A DNA stretch of 64,000 bases from Parvularcula lutaonensis (lineage in GTDB: Bacteria; Pseudomonadota; Alphaproteobacteria; Caulobacterales; Parvularculaceae): positions 1,309,501 to 1,373,500 of the forward strand of contig NZ_BMXU01000001.1 in NCBI RefSeq assembly GCF_014651915.1, written 5' to 3'. Made by a program: the position numbers and the translations under genes. Under the pieces are notes generated by a model. The model was given only the letters and a program-made list of their open reading frames with translations. It made no database searches and was not told where the DNA came from. Positions 7,650-16,691 of the stretch are shown here, one piece after another; position 1 is the stretch's first letter; each line of letters starts with the position of its first letter.

Positions 7650-8702
7650 TCAGGCCCTGCGGAAATGCTTGGAGAGGCGCAGGCCCTGCCCCTGGTAATT
7701 CGAGGACTGAGCACCGCCATAGAGCATCTTCGGCACCTCGCGCAGCCGCTCATATCCAAGCCTTGCGACCCTTTGGCCGTGCTCGAGGATCATCGGCACG
7801 TCAAAACCGCGCACCTCGAGGACCGCGCGGCTCGGCGCCTCGACGCCAAAACCAGGATCGAAGAAGCCTGCGTAATGCGCGCGGAAAGCCCCCAGTTCCT
7901 CGTCGATGGCGACCATCTCCGCCGCAAGGCCAGGCGGGATCACCACCTCCTCGCGGCTTGCAAGGATGTAGAACTCGTCCGGGTCAAGAGTGATATAGCC
8001 GTCGCGAGGTGGCGCGATCGGCTCGAAATAGTCATCGGGATCCAGTGCGCCGACCTCGTCGACATCGATCAGCCCGGCATGGCGCCGGGCACGCCAGCCG
8101 GCTATTTCTCCAAGCTCCGCAGACAGATCGACGGAAAGATTGAGGCCATCCGCAACATGGGCGTCGGGACCAAGGACATCACGAAGCTCCTCGTCCGGAA
8201 GCGTGGTCACACCCTCCCTGACCCGCAGCTGGTTCAGGGACGACCCCTCGCGCACAACGATCGGGAATGTCCGTGGGCAGATTTCGAGATAGAGCTTGCC
8301 CTCGTATCCGGCGGGTACCCGCTCATAGCCCTCATGGCTTTCGGTCAGGAGGCGCACGAAGACGTCGATCCGCCCGGTGGAGCTTTTCGGGTTTGCAGTC
8401 GCCGTCAAGCTTTGCGGCAGGGCGAGCCGCTCGTTCAGCTCCACCACATAAACGCAGCCCCGTTCGAGCACCGCGCCACCGGAGAGATCGAGGGTGTGGA
8501 GCGTGAGCGCTTCAAGGCGCTCCTCAAGACTGGCGCGGTCGCTGGGCAGGAAGGCCGCCCGGACTCGCCGGGCCGTCGCACCGAGGGTGAGATCGAGGCT
8601 TGCCGGCTGGAGCTGGCGCGGACCGGGGCGCGCCTTGATCGCGCCCGCTTCGATGAGGCACCGCAGCGCCTCTCCGCTCAGCACCCCTGAACCACCGGCC
8701 AT
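7650..8702 (-). CDS. dcd: 2'-deoxycytidine 5'-triphosphate deaminase, long form
   Basis: A 350-residue dCTP deaminase, about twice the length of the E. coli enzyme. It deaminates dCTP to dUTP for thymidylate synthesis. The N-terminal half contains QPASLDLTLG and the nucleotide-binding stretch TANPKSSTGRIDVFVRLL (about 104-121), with the catalytic-type segment ending in GKLYLEICPRTFPI. The second half repeats the fold with ITLDPDEFYILASRE, HAGFFDPGFG and VARLGYERL. This duplicated architecture is seen in alphaproteobacterial Dcd proteins. The TylF-like gene follows 2 bases downstream. Confidence 0.87.
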   Translation of the reverse strand: MAGGSGVLSGEALRCLIEAGAIKARPGPRQLQPASLDLTLGATARRVRAAFLPSDRASLEERLEALTLHTLDLSGGAVLERGCVYVVELNERLALPQSLTATANPKSSTGRIDVFVRLLTESHEGYERVPAGYEGKLYLEICPRTFPIVVREGSSLNQLRVREGVTTLPDEELRDVLGPDAHVADGLNLSVDLSAELGEIAGWRARRHAGLIDVDEVGALDPDDYFEPIAPPRDGYITLDPDEFYILASREEVVIPPGLAAEMVAIDEELGAFRAHYAGFFDPGFGVEAPSRAVLEVRGFDVPMILEHGQRVARLGYERLREVPKMLYGGAQSSNYQGQGLRLSKHFRRA

Positions 8703-8823
8703 CGGGCATTCCCTTGGTTAATTGCAGCTCTGGAACGCATCGCGCGCAGCGGGCCGCTGGTCAAGCACGGTGATGCCGGGTAACACTTGACCTGATCCCC
8801 CTCCGGCGCAGAGGAGTGCCGCC

Positions 8824-9252
8824 ATGATCGACGAGTTTGAAGAGTTCGACGAGGAGCTGGTTTCCGAGGCCGTCACCGACGGAATCCGTGTCCGGGTCTC
8901 ATCCGATTACATCGAGGACGAGAGCCGTCCCGATGAAGGCCGCTACTTCTGGACCTACACCGTCCGCATCGACAACGACTCCGGCCAGACCGTGACGCTC
9001 AAGCGCCGGACCTGGCACATCGCTGATGCGCTGGGGCAGAGCTTCGTGGTCGAAGGCGACGGCGTGGTCGGCGAACAGCCGGTCCTGCTGCCTGGCGATG
9101 CCTTTGAATACACAAGCGGAACACCTCTCTCCGCCCCGTCGGGCATGATGTTCGGCGCCTATGAGATGAACCGCGAAGACGGCGCCGTTTTCGAGGCCAT
9201 GATCCCGCCCTTCAGCCTCGACAGTCCCTACGACACCCGCCGGTTGAGTTGA
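8824..9252 (+). CDS. apaG: ApaG family protein
   Basis: A 142-residue protein whose central 120 residues form the single Ig-like ApaG domain: YFWTYTVRIDNDSGQTVTLKRRTWHI, followed by the glycine-rich GDGVVGEQPVLLPGDAFEYTSG and MFGAYEM. The domain is also found in F-box and polymerase-interacting proteins. Bacterial ApaG has been linked to cobalt and magnesium resistance, but its molecular role is not settled. The N-terminus is a short acidic extension (DEFEEFDEEL). It is monocistronic or heads the P450 gene, which starts 105 bases later. Confidence 0.9.
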   Translation: MIDEFEEFDEELVSEAVTDGIRVRVSSDYIEDESRPDEGRYFWTYTVRIDNDSGQTVTLKRRTWHIADALGQSFVVEGDGVVGEQPVLLPGDAFEYTSGTPLSAPSGMMFGAYEMNREDGAVFEAMIPPFSLDSPYDTRRLS

Positions 9253-9356
9253 GGCACCTATTGAGGGCTCGGAACTCGGTTATCGGGCCAGGCAGGGCAC
9301 GGGGCCCCGGCAAATGGACTAGGCTCAGCGAAGCAGATGTTCTGCGGAGACCTGCC

Positions 9357-10562
9357 ATGAAACCCACGAACGCCAGCCGAGAAATCCCCGTGAGGGCCGA
9401 TTTGGATGCCTTCGCCGATGACCATGCCTATCTTCGGTCATGCCGCGAGCAGGCGCCGGTCGTCCGCGCGCCATCGGGCGTGCCGATCGTCCTGCATTTC
9501 AGGAACATCGAAAAGATGGTCGATCCGAGGACGACGCGCCAGCTCGAAACCGAGGGGCTCGCCTTCCAGGGGGTGACCTCGGGGCCACTCTACGACGTCG
9601 TGCAGCGTTCCATGCTGTTCTCGAACGGCCAGGTCCACCGGAATCGGCGCGGCGGCCTGTCCCGGACTTTCGCCTTCAAGCTGATGGAAGGCTACCGCGA
9701 AGATGTTCGCGCGCTCGCAGATCGCCTGGTGGCAGGGCATGTCGGCCACGGCCCAATGGATTTCCTCGAAGATATTGCAGGAGAGATTCCCGCACGGATC
9801 ATCGCCAAGCTCCTTGGCGTGCCCGAGGACGACATCCCGCAGTTCCGCAAGTGGGTATACGCGGCTGTCCGTGGCATCGGATTCCACGGCCCGGAGGAAC
9901 GGCCGGAGATCGAAAAGGGCGCGCGTGCCCTTCAGGCCTATGTGGATGCCCTGCTCGACGGGCCCGCCTCAGAACGAAGCTTCATCACTCGTTACGTCCA
10001 GGACAACCGCGAAGAAGGAAGTCTGACCGAGGAGGAGATCCGCGGCCAGATTATCACGCTCATTATCGCGGGATCGGACACGACGCGGCTCGCGCTCTGC
10101 TCGGCCATGCATCACCTCCTCCGTCATGAAGACCAGTGGCGGACCTTCTGTGAGGCACCCGAGGAACTGAAAAAGCCGGTCGTCCAGGAGACGATGCGCT
10201 ACGACCCCTCCGTTGCGAGCTTTCCCCGTGTCACCCTCGAAGAGCTCGAGATCGACGGCTATGTCATCGACGCAGGGTCCTTCGTCGGCGTCTCGACCAT
10301 GTCGGCCATGCGGGACCCGGAAGCCTACGCAGATCCCGACCACTTCGACATTCACCGCACGGATCATCCGAAGTGGCATCCGGTCTTTGGCGCCGGGGCG
10401 CATCGCTGCCTCGGGGAAGCCCTCGCCCGAGTCGAACTGGAGGAGGTGCTCGCATCGCTCGCCACGCTGGCACCGAACAGCGCCCCGGCAGGCCAACCAC
10501 CGAAGATCAGCGGCCTCGCTGCGGTGCGATCAATCGACCAGATGGCGCTCGAGCTGCGCTAG
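9357..10562 (+). CDS. cytochrome P450
   Basis: A 401-residue soluble bacterial P450. The oxygen-activation helix has AGSDTTR, the K-helix has ETMRYDPSV (ExxR) and the heme pocket has FGAGAHRCLGEALAR with the thiolate cysteine. The start is the ATG at 9357 preceded by GGAG; the frame is open upstream to 9249. No ferredoxin or ferredoxin reductase gene lies nearby, so electron partners must be encoded elsewhere. Substrate unknown; overall pattern resembles class I CYP families that hydroxylate steroids, terpenes or fatty acids. Confidence 0.9.
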   Translation: MKPTNASREIPVRADLDAFADDHAYLRSCREQAPVVRAPSGVPIVLHFRNIEKMVDPRTTRQLETEGLAFQGVTSGPLYDVVQRSMLFSNGQVHRNRRGGLSRTFAFKLMEGYREDVRALADRLVAGHVGHGPMDFLEDIAGEIPARIIAKLLGVPEDDIPQFRKWVYAAVRGIGFHGPEERPEIEKGARALQAYVDALLDGPASERSFITRYVQDNREEGSLTEEEIRGQIITLIIAGSDTTRLALCSAMHHLLRHEDQWRTFCEAPEELKKPVVQETMRYDPSVASFPRVTLEELEIDGYVIDAGSFVGVSTMSAMRDPEAYADPDHFDIHRTDHPKWHPVFGAGAHRCLGEALARVELEEVLASLATLAPNSAPAGQPPKISGLAAVRSIDQMALELR

Positions 10563-10565
10563 CCC

Positions 10566-11444
10566 TCAAAGTCTCTCGAAATCAAAGATCCGCTCGTCCG
10601 CCAGATGGCTCGGCCTGACATTCTGCAAGGCACGGAACATCACGTCGCGCTGACCGGGCTTTTTCTGCTCCCAGCCATCGAGGAGCGCCTTCATCGCCAT
10701 GCGCTGGAGTCCTTCCTGGGTGCCGCAGAGATTGCACGGGATGATCGGGAACCGGCACAGCTCGGCAAATTTCGCAAGGTCCGCCTCTGCCGTGAAGATC
10801 AGGGGGCGGAGAACGTTCAGGTCGCCCTCGTCATTCCGGAGCTTGGGCGGCATCGCCGCGAGCCTGCCGCCGTGGAGCAGGTTCATCATGAAGGTCTCGA
10901 GGCTGTCGTCCCGGTGATGGCCGAGGACGATCGCATCACACCCCTCCTCCCGCGCCACCCGGTAGAGGATGCCGCGGCGCAGGCGTGAGCACATCGAGCA
11001 GTAGGTCTTTCCCTCGGGCACCTTCTCCGTGACGATGGAATAGGTGTCCTCTGTGATGATCCGGTGCGGAACGCCGAGGCTTGTCAGATATTCAGGCAGC
11101 ACATGCTTTGGAAAGCCCGGCTGGCCCTGATCGAGATTGCAGGCGACGATGTCGGCTTTCAGCGCGCCCTGCCATTTGAGATCGAGGAGCGCTGCGAGCA
11201 GGCCGTAGCTGTCCTTGCCGCCGGACAGGCAGACGAGCCATTTCTGTGGCGAGCCATCTTCCCGCGGCGTGTCCATTGCGAATTTGCGGATCGCTTCCTG
11301 GGTCTCGCGCAGGATGCGCTTGCGCAGCTTCTTGAACGCCACGGAGGACGGCGCGTGACGGTAGGCGGCCAGCTCGGGCTTGATCCCCGAAGCTTCCTTG
11401 TCCTCTGCCACGCCGGTGTCGATATCGGTGATGCCATCAGCCAT
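10566..11444 (-). CDS. ttcA: tRNA 2-thiocytidine(32) synthetase TtcA
   Basis: A 292-residue PP-loop ATPase that thiolates cytidine 32 in certain tRNAs. SGGKDS is at 74-79; the iron-sulfur cluster cysteines are C149 and C152 in [12 protein letters not shown] and C237/C240 in [14 protein letters not shown], exactly the TtcA signature. The protein is slightly long because of a 30-residue N-terminal extension. It ends three bases from the convergent P450 gene and shares a 57-base divergent promoter region with trpS. Confidence 0.93.
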   Translation of the reverse strand: MADGITDIDTGVAEDKEASGIKPELAAYRHAPSSVAFKKLRKRILRETQEAIRKFAMDTPREDGSPQKWLVCLSGGKDSYGLLAALLDLKWQGALKADIVACNLDQGQPGFPKHVLPEYLTSLGVPHRIITEDTYSIVTEKVPEGKTYCSMCSRLRRGILYRVAREEGCDAIVLGHHRDDSLETFMMNLLHGGRLAAMPPKLRNDEGDLNVLRPLIFTAEADLAKFAELCRFPIIPCNLCGTQEGLQRMAMKALLDGWEQKKPGQRDVMFRALQNVRPSHLADERIFDFERL

Positions 11445-11501
11445 GGTTCTTCATTCTCCAAGACTCGCCAGAATGGCAAGCGTGCGCTAACGGCCCGCCC
11501 C

Positions 11502-12518
11502 ATGAGCAAGCATACCCAGCGCGTTTTCTCCGGCGTCCAGCCCACCGGCAACCTGCACCTTGGCAACTATCTCGGCGCGATCTCGAAATTCGTGACGATG
11601 CAGCACGACTATGAGTCGATTTTCTGCGTCGTGGACCTTCACGCCATCACCGTGCCTCAGGACCCGGCAAAGCTGAAGGCGCAGACCCGCGAGGTCGCGG
11701 CCGCCTATCTCGCCGCGGGCATCGATCCCGAGAAGTCGATCATCTTCCAGCAGTCGGCCGTGTCGGCCCATGCCGAGCTCGCCTGGATTCTCGGCTGTAT
11801 CGCGCGCATCGGCTGGCTCAACCGGATGACCCAGTTCAAGGACAAGGCTGGCAAGGACAAGGAGAAGGCCTCGGTCGGCCTGTACACCTACCCGGTCCTG
11901 ATGGCCGCGGACATTCTCGCCTACAAGGCGACGCACGTCCCTGTGGGCGAAGACCAGAAGCAGCACCTCGAGCTTGCGCGCGACATCGCGGCCAAGTTCA
12001 ACAATGATATGAACGCGGAAAACTTCTTCCCGCTGCCGGAGCCGATGATTCAGGGGCCGGCGACGCGCGTCATGTCATTACGCGACGGCACGGCGAAGAT
12101 GTCGAAGTCCGACCCGTCGGACCTCAGCCGGATCACCTTCACGGACGACGCCGACGCCATTGCGAAGAAGTTCAAGAAGGCGAAATCCGACCCCGATCCT
12201 CTGCCAACGGAGAAAGAGGGCCTCGAAGGCCGTCCCGAGGCGAAGAACCTTGTCGGCATCTATGCTGCGCTGGCTGGCACGGATGTCGAAACCGTGCTTT
12301 CCGAGTTCGGCGGGCAGGGCTTCGGCGCGCTGAAACCGAAACTGGCCGAGCTCGCGGTGGAGAAGCTCTCCCCCCTCTCCGCCGAGATGCGCCGCCTGAT
12401 GGACGACCCTTCGCACATCGACAGTATTCTGACGAACGGTGCCGAGAGAGCGGAGGCCATCGCGGCACCGATCCTCAAGGACGTGAAGGACATCATGGGC
12501 TTCCGGCCGCGGGGTTAG
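11502..12518 (+). CDS. trpS: tryptophan--tRNA ligase
   Basis: A 338-residue class I aminoacyl-tRNA synthetase that charges tRNA-Trp. The HIGH-type motif is HLGN at 19-22 after the typical FSGVQPTG opening, and KMSKS is at 199-203. The reading frame is open far upstream, but the ATG at 11502 places the conserved N-terminus correctly. Length is normal. It is divergent from ttcA and convergent with the DUF4262 gene, with 12 bases between. Confidence 0.95.
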   Translation: MSKHTQRVFSGVQPTGNLHLGNYLGAISKFVTMQHDYESIFCVVDLHAITVPQDPAKLKAQTREVAAAYLAAGIDPEKSIIFQQSAVSAHAELAWILGCIARIGWLNRMTQFKDKAGKDKEKASVGLYTYPVLMAADILAYKATHVPVGEDQKQHLELARDIAAKFNNDMNAENFFPLPEPMIQGPATRVMSLRDGTAKMSKSDPSDLSRITFTDDADAIAKKFKKAKSDPDPLPTEKEGLEGRPEAKNLVGIYAALAGTDVETVLSEFGGQGFGALKPKLAELAVEKLSPLSAEMRRLMDDPSHIDSILTNGAERAEAIAAPILKDVKDIMGFRPRG

Positions 12519-12530
12519 TCGCGCGGACCA

Positions 12531-12995
12531 TCAGTTGCAGCGTGCCTGCGAATGGTCAGGCTGGGCGGCAGTGATCGCATCGCCACTTCCGTCTTCCCAC
12601 GGGAAGAAGCCCGTCCCTTTCTCAGGCCAGAACATTTGCATGGCCCGGTAGGTTGATCGTTCCAAGCCCGCCCACTTGCAATACCAGAGCGAGTAATTGA
12701 CGTGTCCGGCATATCGAGAGGGATGGATTTCGCGAAACGCGCAGTCATAGCCCTTGATGAGCTCGGCTATGCAGTCGCCGTGAGAAAGCTTCAACCCATT
12801 CTTCAGCCTTGAGAATAAATCCGACAACAGCGCGTGGGCAAGCTCCGAAGGCAAGCCGAAGACAAGCACGTCCGGTTGGTTGACAGTGACGGGCCATCCG
12901 ATGGAATATGTGAAGCCGGGGCCATTTTGATCGCCCGAGACCGAAAGCGCCTGCCAACCGTGCTCGTGCACGTCTTCAATGCACTTAAGGTCCAT
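12531..12995 (-). CDS. DUF4262 domain protein
   Basis: A 154-residue protein starting at the ATG at 12995. It opens with a C-rich helix and then GWQALSVSGDQNGPGFTYSIGW, followed by QPDVLVFGLP, the hallmark of DUF4262 proteins of unknown function. A longer frame upstream overlaps eda in antisense-free register but lacks conservation. It follows eda by 17 bases on the same strand, so it is probably the last gene of pyk-eda-DUF4262. Confidence 0.8.
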   Translation of the reverse strand: MDLKCIEDVHEHGWQALSVSGDQNGPGFTYSIGWPVTVNQPDVLVFGLPSELAHALLSDLFSRLKNGLKLSHGDCIAELIKGYDCAFREIHPSRYAGHVNYSLWYCKWAGLERSTYRAMQMFWPEKGTGFFPWEDGSGDAITAAQPDHSQARCN

Positions 12996-13012
12996 CTCCG
13001 TTAGATCGCTGC

Positions 13013-13651
13013 TCAAAGCGCTGCCGCTTCCCGCGCCAGCGCCTCGACGCCGGCCCAGTCCTTTGCCTTGAGAAGGTCCTTCGGCGTCAGCCATGATCCG
13101 CCTACGGTGAAGACGTTCTTGAGCTTCTTGTAGGCTGGCGCCTTGTCCGGCGTGATCGAGCCGGTGGGACAGAATTTGAGCCGCGGCAAAGGTCCCGCAA
13201 GGCTTGCGAGATAAGGCGCACCGCCCGCCGGCTCTGCGGGGAAGAACTTCAGCCGCTCGAAGCCTGCTTCCTCGGCACGCATTGCTTCGGACGCCGTAGC
13301 CACACCGGGCAGGAGCGGGCATCTGTCCATATGTTGTCCCGCTGCGGTGGCGAGGATCGTGGTGAGGCCCGGACTGACGCAGAATTGCGCGCCCGCGTCG
13401 ATCGAATTCATGAGGTCCTTCTCTGTAAGGACCGTCCCCGTACCGATAATTATGTCCTTGCGCTCGGTCGCGATCGCCTTGACCGCAGGCAGCGCCGCTG
13501 GCGTGCGCAGCGTGATCTCCACCGCATGGATGCCGCCAGCCACCAGCGCATCGGCCAGCGGCAGGGCGTCCGCCTCGTCCTCGATGACGAGGACCGGCAT
13601 AACGGGTACGGAAGAAAGGAGCTCGTCAATCCGTTCGGCCTGGCTTGTCAT
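13013..13651 (-). CDS. eda: 2-dehydro-3-deoxyphosphogluconate aldolase
   Basis: A 212-residue class I aldolase that splits KDPG into pyruvate and glyceraldehyde-3-phosphate in the Entner-Doudoroff pathway. The catalytic glutamate is E45 in AVEITLRT and the Schiff-base lysine is K135 in ERLKFFPAE; GTGTVL and CPTGSI complete the phosphate and substrate sites. One base separates it from pyk upstream. This pairing places the last step of the pathway beside the enzyme that makes more pyruvate. Confidence 0.92.
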   Translation of the reverse strand: MTSQAERIDELLSSVPVMPVLVIEDEADALPLADALVAGGIHAVEITLRTPAALPAVKAIATERKDIIIGTGTVLTEKDLMNSIDAGAQFCVSPGLTTILATAAGQHMDRCPLLPGVATASEAMRAEEAGFERLKFFPAEPAGGAPYLASLAGPLPRLKFCPTGSITPDKAPAYKKLKNVFTVGGSWLTPKDLLKAKDWAGVEALAREAAAL

Positions 13652-13652
13652 C

Positions 13653-15083
13653 TCAGTTTTTCCCCAGCTTGATAAGCTTCATCGTGTTGGTCCCGCCCTT
13701 CACGCCCGACGGAATGCCGGCAATCAGCACCACGCGTCCTTCGTCGGAAATATCGAGCTGCTCCCGCGCCACGCTTGCCGCCTTGGCGGAGAGTTCCTCG
13801 AAACTCTCGTCGCGGTCGGTCAGGACGGGCTTCACGCCCCAGGCGAGGGCCATCTGCCGTGCCGATTGGGCATTCGACGTGATGGACAGGATCGGCACCG
13901 GCGGCCTGTTCCGGGCCACCGCGTAGGCCGTGCCTCCCGAAAGCGTCGCGGCGATGATCGCACCCGCCCCGGACTTCTCCGCCGCCCAGGCCGCCGCTGC
14001 AGCGATCACTTCGCTATCGCTCTCGGGCGCCCTGGTCTCCGCCGCAGCCTTGATTTCCGCCTGCGCGCCCTCGTCCTCCGAGACGGCCTTGAGGATCCGG
14101 CTCATGATCGCGATCGCCGCTTCAGGATGGCGGCCGACAGCGGTTTCTGCACTGAGCATCACCGCGTCAGCGCCAAGATAGGCGGCGGCAGCGGTATCGG
14201 AGGCTTCCGCTCGGGTCGGGGTTGGCGAGTCGATCATGCTTTCCAGCATCTGGGTCGCAACGATCACCGGCTTTCCGGCATTACGCGCCATGCGGATGAT
14301 CGTGCGCTGTGCCCGCGGCACCATCTCAAGTGGCAGCTCGACGCCGAGATCGCCCCGCGCGACCATCAGCGCGTCGGCTTCGGCGACGATAGCTTCGAGC
14401 TCGTTCATTGCGCCCGGCTTCTCGATCTTGGCAATCAGCTTGGCTTTGCTGTCACCCATCCGCGCCCGCGCCTCGCGCAGATCGTCTGCCGTCTGGACAA
14501 AGCTGAGGGCGACGTAATCCGTGCCCTGCGAGATCGCGAAATCGAGGTCCGCGGCGTCCTTGTCAGTCAGGGCCTTCAGCGGCAGCCTGCGGCCGGGGAT
14601 ATTGATGCCCTTGTTGTCGGTCAGCTTGCCCGGCACCTCGCATTTCAGGACCATGCGGTCCTTCCCGGCCTCGGTGACGACGAAGCGGAAGGCGCCGTCA
14701 TTCATCATCACCACGTCGCCTTCCTGCAGGGCGTCGAACAGCTCCTGGTGCGGAATGGGGATCACGCCCTCTTCGGCGGTCTCACCGAGCTTCGCCTCGT
14801 ATTCCTGGTCATAGGAGAGGTTCAGCGCGCCTCCAGACAGCTTTCCGACACGAAGCTTCGGCCCTTGCAGGTCAGAGACGATCGCGACCTGCCTGCCGAC
14901 CTTGTCGGCGGCGGCGCGCACGGCCTCGAACCGCTCCTTGTGGTCGTCATGGCTGCCATGGCTGAAGTTCATTCGGAAGGCGGAGGCCCCGGCGCGGATC
15001 ATGGCTTCGATGCGGTGCGGCGCACTCGATGCAGGACCCAAGGTGGCGAGGATCTTCGTCTTGGCGAAAGCGGGTTGGGTCAT
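13653..15083 (-). CDS. pyk: pyruvate kinase
   Basis: A 476-residue enzyme that converts phosphoenolpyruvate and ADP to pyruvate and ATP. The N-terminal ILATLGPASS and FRMNFSHG, the B-domain, the active-site block LIAKIEKPGA, MVARGDLGVE and the ATQMLESMI signature, and TRAEASD are all present, followed by the C-terminal allosteric domain. It heads an operon with eda. Length is normal. Confidence 0.95.
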   Translation of the reverse strand: MTQPAFAKTKILATLGPASSAPHRIEAMIRAGASAFRMNFSHGSHDDHKERFEAVRAAADKVGRQVAIVSDLQGPKLRVGKLSGGALNLSYDQEYEAKLGETAEEGVIPIPHQELFDALQEGDVVMMNDGAFRFVVTEAGKDRMVLKCEVPGKLTDNKGINIPGRRLPLKALTDKDAADLDFAISQGTDYVALSFVQTADDLREARARMGDSKAKLIAKIEKPGAMNELEAIVAEADALMVARGDLGVELPLEMVPRAQRTIIRMARNAGKPVIVATQMLESMIDSPTPTRAEASDTAAAAYLGADAVMLSAETAVGRHPEAAIAIMSRILKAVSEDEGAQAEIKAAAETRAPESDSEVIAAAAAWAAEKSGAGAIIAATLSGGTAYAVARNRPPVPILSITSNAQSARQMALAWGVKPVLTDRDESFEELSAKAASVAREQLDISDEGRVVLIAGIPSGVKGGTNTMKLIKLGKN

Positions 15084-15123
15084 AGGGGGAATTCCCGTCT
15101 CTCTCTAGCAAATCGGAACAAGG

Positions 15124-16572
15124 GTGGCGTTGCAGCGCCAAAGCCCTACAAGCCTGCCGATGGACGTGCAGGCCAACAAGGACGATGTGAAGCCTTCCGC
15201 TGCAGAAATGCGCAGGAAGCCGCGCGCGCTCGGCGATCTCGCCGTCGCTGCGGGCGTGGTGTTTCTTGCCCTCAGCCTCGCTCTCGTCCTGGGGTTGGTG
15301 CCGCTCGAAGGCGCGCTGCTGGTCGGCGGCATCACCTTCGTCACCCTTGTCATCCGATATGTGGTTCCCCGCCCCGGCGAGATGTTCCAGGCGCTGACCG
15401 AGGAGGAAAGCGAAGAGGTCCGGCGCCTGCAGCGTTACTCGATGCTGCTCGACTCCCTGCCCCAGCCGGTCATGCTGCTCGATGGGCAAGACCGGATCGA
15501 GCTTGCCAACGCCGCCTGCTCGCGGGTCTTCGGCCAGGCCATCGACGGAAGCCATATCGCAAGTCTCATCCGCGCACCCAGTGCCCTCGGCGCCCTGCGC
15601 GAGGCCCGGCACGACAACCTCGCCAAGGAAGCCGAGTTCACCATGGCCGGAGGGGCACAGGAGCTCTCGGCCCTGTTCTACGTTGTCCCACTCGACCCCG
15701 AGCACAGCGGCACCGACGGCGAGATGCTCATCATGGTCCGTGACCGGACGGAACAGCGCAAACTCGAACGCATGCGAACGGACTTCATCGCCAATGCCGG
15801 CCATGAGCTGCGCACGCCGCTGACTTCGATCCTCGGCTTCATCGAGACCCTTCAGGGCCACGCCAAGGACGACCCGGACGCCCGCGAGCGCTTCCTCAAG
15901 ATCATGCAGGCCCAAACAGAGCGAATGCTTCGCCTCGTGAAGGACCTCGTCAGCCTCTCGGCCCTCGAACTCAATGAGCGCCGCCTGCCGGAAGACGTGG
16001 TCGACCTCCGCGAGGTGGCTGAGACCGTCTGCGAGATGATGGACCCGGTGGCGAAGAACGCCGGCGCCGAGATGGTCCCCGGCCCGCTCGATGGCCCTGC
16101 GCGGATCACCGGCGACCGGGACCAGCTCATCCAGGTCGCGCAGAACCTCGTCGATAATGCCCTCAAATATGGCGAACGCCCCGACGGCACACCGACCAAG
16201 GTGCACGTCTCGGTGGGCAGGGGCCCCAGCCTCGCTTTCGAGAACGCCGACCGCAGCGGCGACAGCCCGGAGCAGATTGCCGTCAGGGCCGGCTGCCGCC
16301 CCGACGACCTGCGCTTCATCCGGGTCCGTGACGAGGGGCCAGGCATCGATCGCAACGACCTTCCCCGCGTCACCGAGCGCTTCTACCGCATCGACGTCGA
16401 ACGCAGCAGCGCGAAGAAGGGCACCGGCCTCGGCCTCGCCATCGTCAAGCATATCGTCGGGCGCCACCGCGGCGGGATCCAGATCGAGTCGGCGGAGAAT
16501 CGTGGTGCGGCCTTCACCTGCTACTTCCCTCCGCAGGTGCACTCGGAAGCCGAAGCACCCGCTCAAGACTAA
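15124..16572 (+). CDS. phoR: phosphate-regulon-type sensor histidine kinase
   Basis: A 482-residue membrane kinase from GTG at 15124, or 470 residues from ATG at 15160. Two membrane segments lie at about 38-58 and 63-80, followed by a PAS domain (about 102-200), a HisKA domain with phosphoacceptor H227 in NAGHELRTPL, and a HATPase domain with NLVDNALKYGE, DEGPGI and GTGLGLAIVKHI. This domain order and the phoU and phoB genes downstream identify it as PhoR, which senses phosphate status through the Pst transporter and PhoU. The pst genes usually found between phoR and phoU are missing here. Confidence 0.88.
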   Translation: MALQRQSPTSLPMDVQANKDDVKPSAAEMRRKPRALGDLAVAAGVVFLALSLALVLGLVPLEGALLVGGITFVTLVIRYVVPRPGEMFQALTEEESEEVRRLQRYSMLLDSLPQPVMLLDGQDRIELANAACSRVFGQAIDGSHIASLIRAPSALGALREARHDNLAKEAEFTMAGGAQELSALFYVVPLDPEHSGTDGEMLIMVRDRTEQRKLERMRTDFIANAGHELRTPLTSILGFIETLQGHAKDDPDARERFLKIMQAQTERMLRLVKDLVSLSALELNERRLPEDVVDLREVAETVCEMMDPVAKNAGAEMVPGPLDGPARITGDRDQLIQVAQNLVDNALKYGERPDGTPTKVHVSVGRGPSLAFENADRSGDSPEQIAVRAGCRPDDLRFIRVRDEGPGIDRNDLPRVTERFYRIDVERSSAKKGTGLGLAIVKHIVGRHRGGIQIESAENRGAAFTCYFPPQVHSEAEAPAQD

Positions 16573-16642
16573 TTCTCTGGGTCCGGGCACAAATCGTGCT
16601 TAAAATAGCGAAAAAGTTCGGCGAGCCGGCGTAGCTACAAGA

Positions 16643-16655
16643 TTGTGTCACACAA
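16643..16655. promoter_or_regulatory. palindrome upstream of phoU
   Basis: TTGTG-TCA-CACAA is a perfect 5+5 palindrome with a 3-base centre, 37 bases before the phoU start and inside the 119-base gap where pst genes would be expected. It does not match a textbook Pho box. It could be an operator for a separate phoU-phoB promoter. Confidence 0.4.
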
Positions 16656-16691
16656 ATCGGGCAGCAGGGCGCGCCAAGAGGAGTGTGGACT

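Noticed and set aside
13347-15743. 798-codon open frame on the plus strand
   Set aside because: It runs antisense to eda and pyk and then through phoR in another frame; the residue pattern is Arg/Ala-rich with no domain, as for GC-rich shadow frames.
14947-16590. 547-codon minus-strand frame over phoR
   Set aside because: phoR has intact kinase motifs in the other frame; this one has no recognisable fold.
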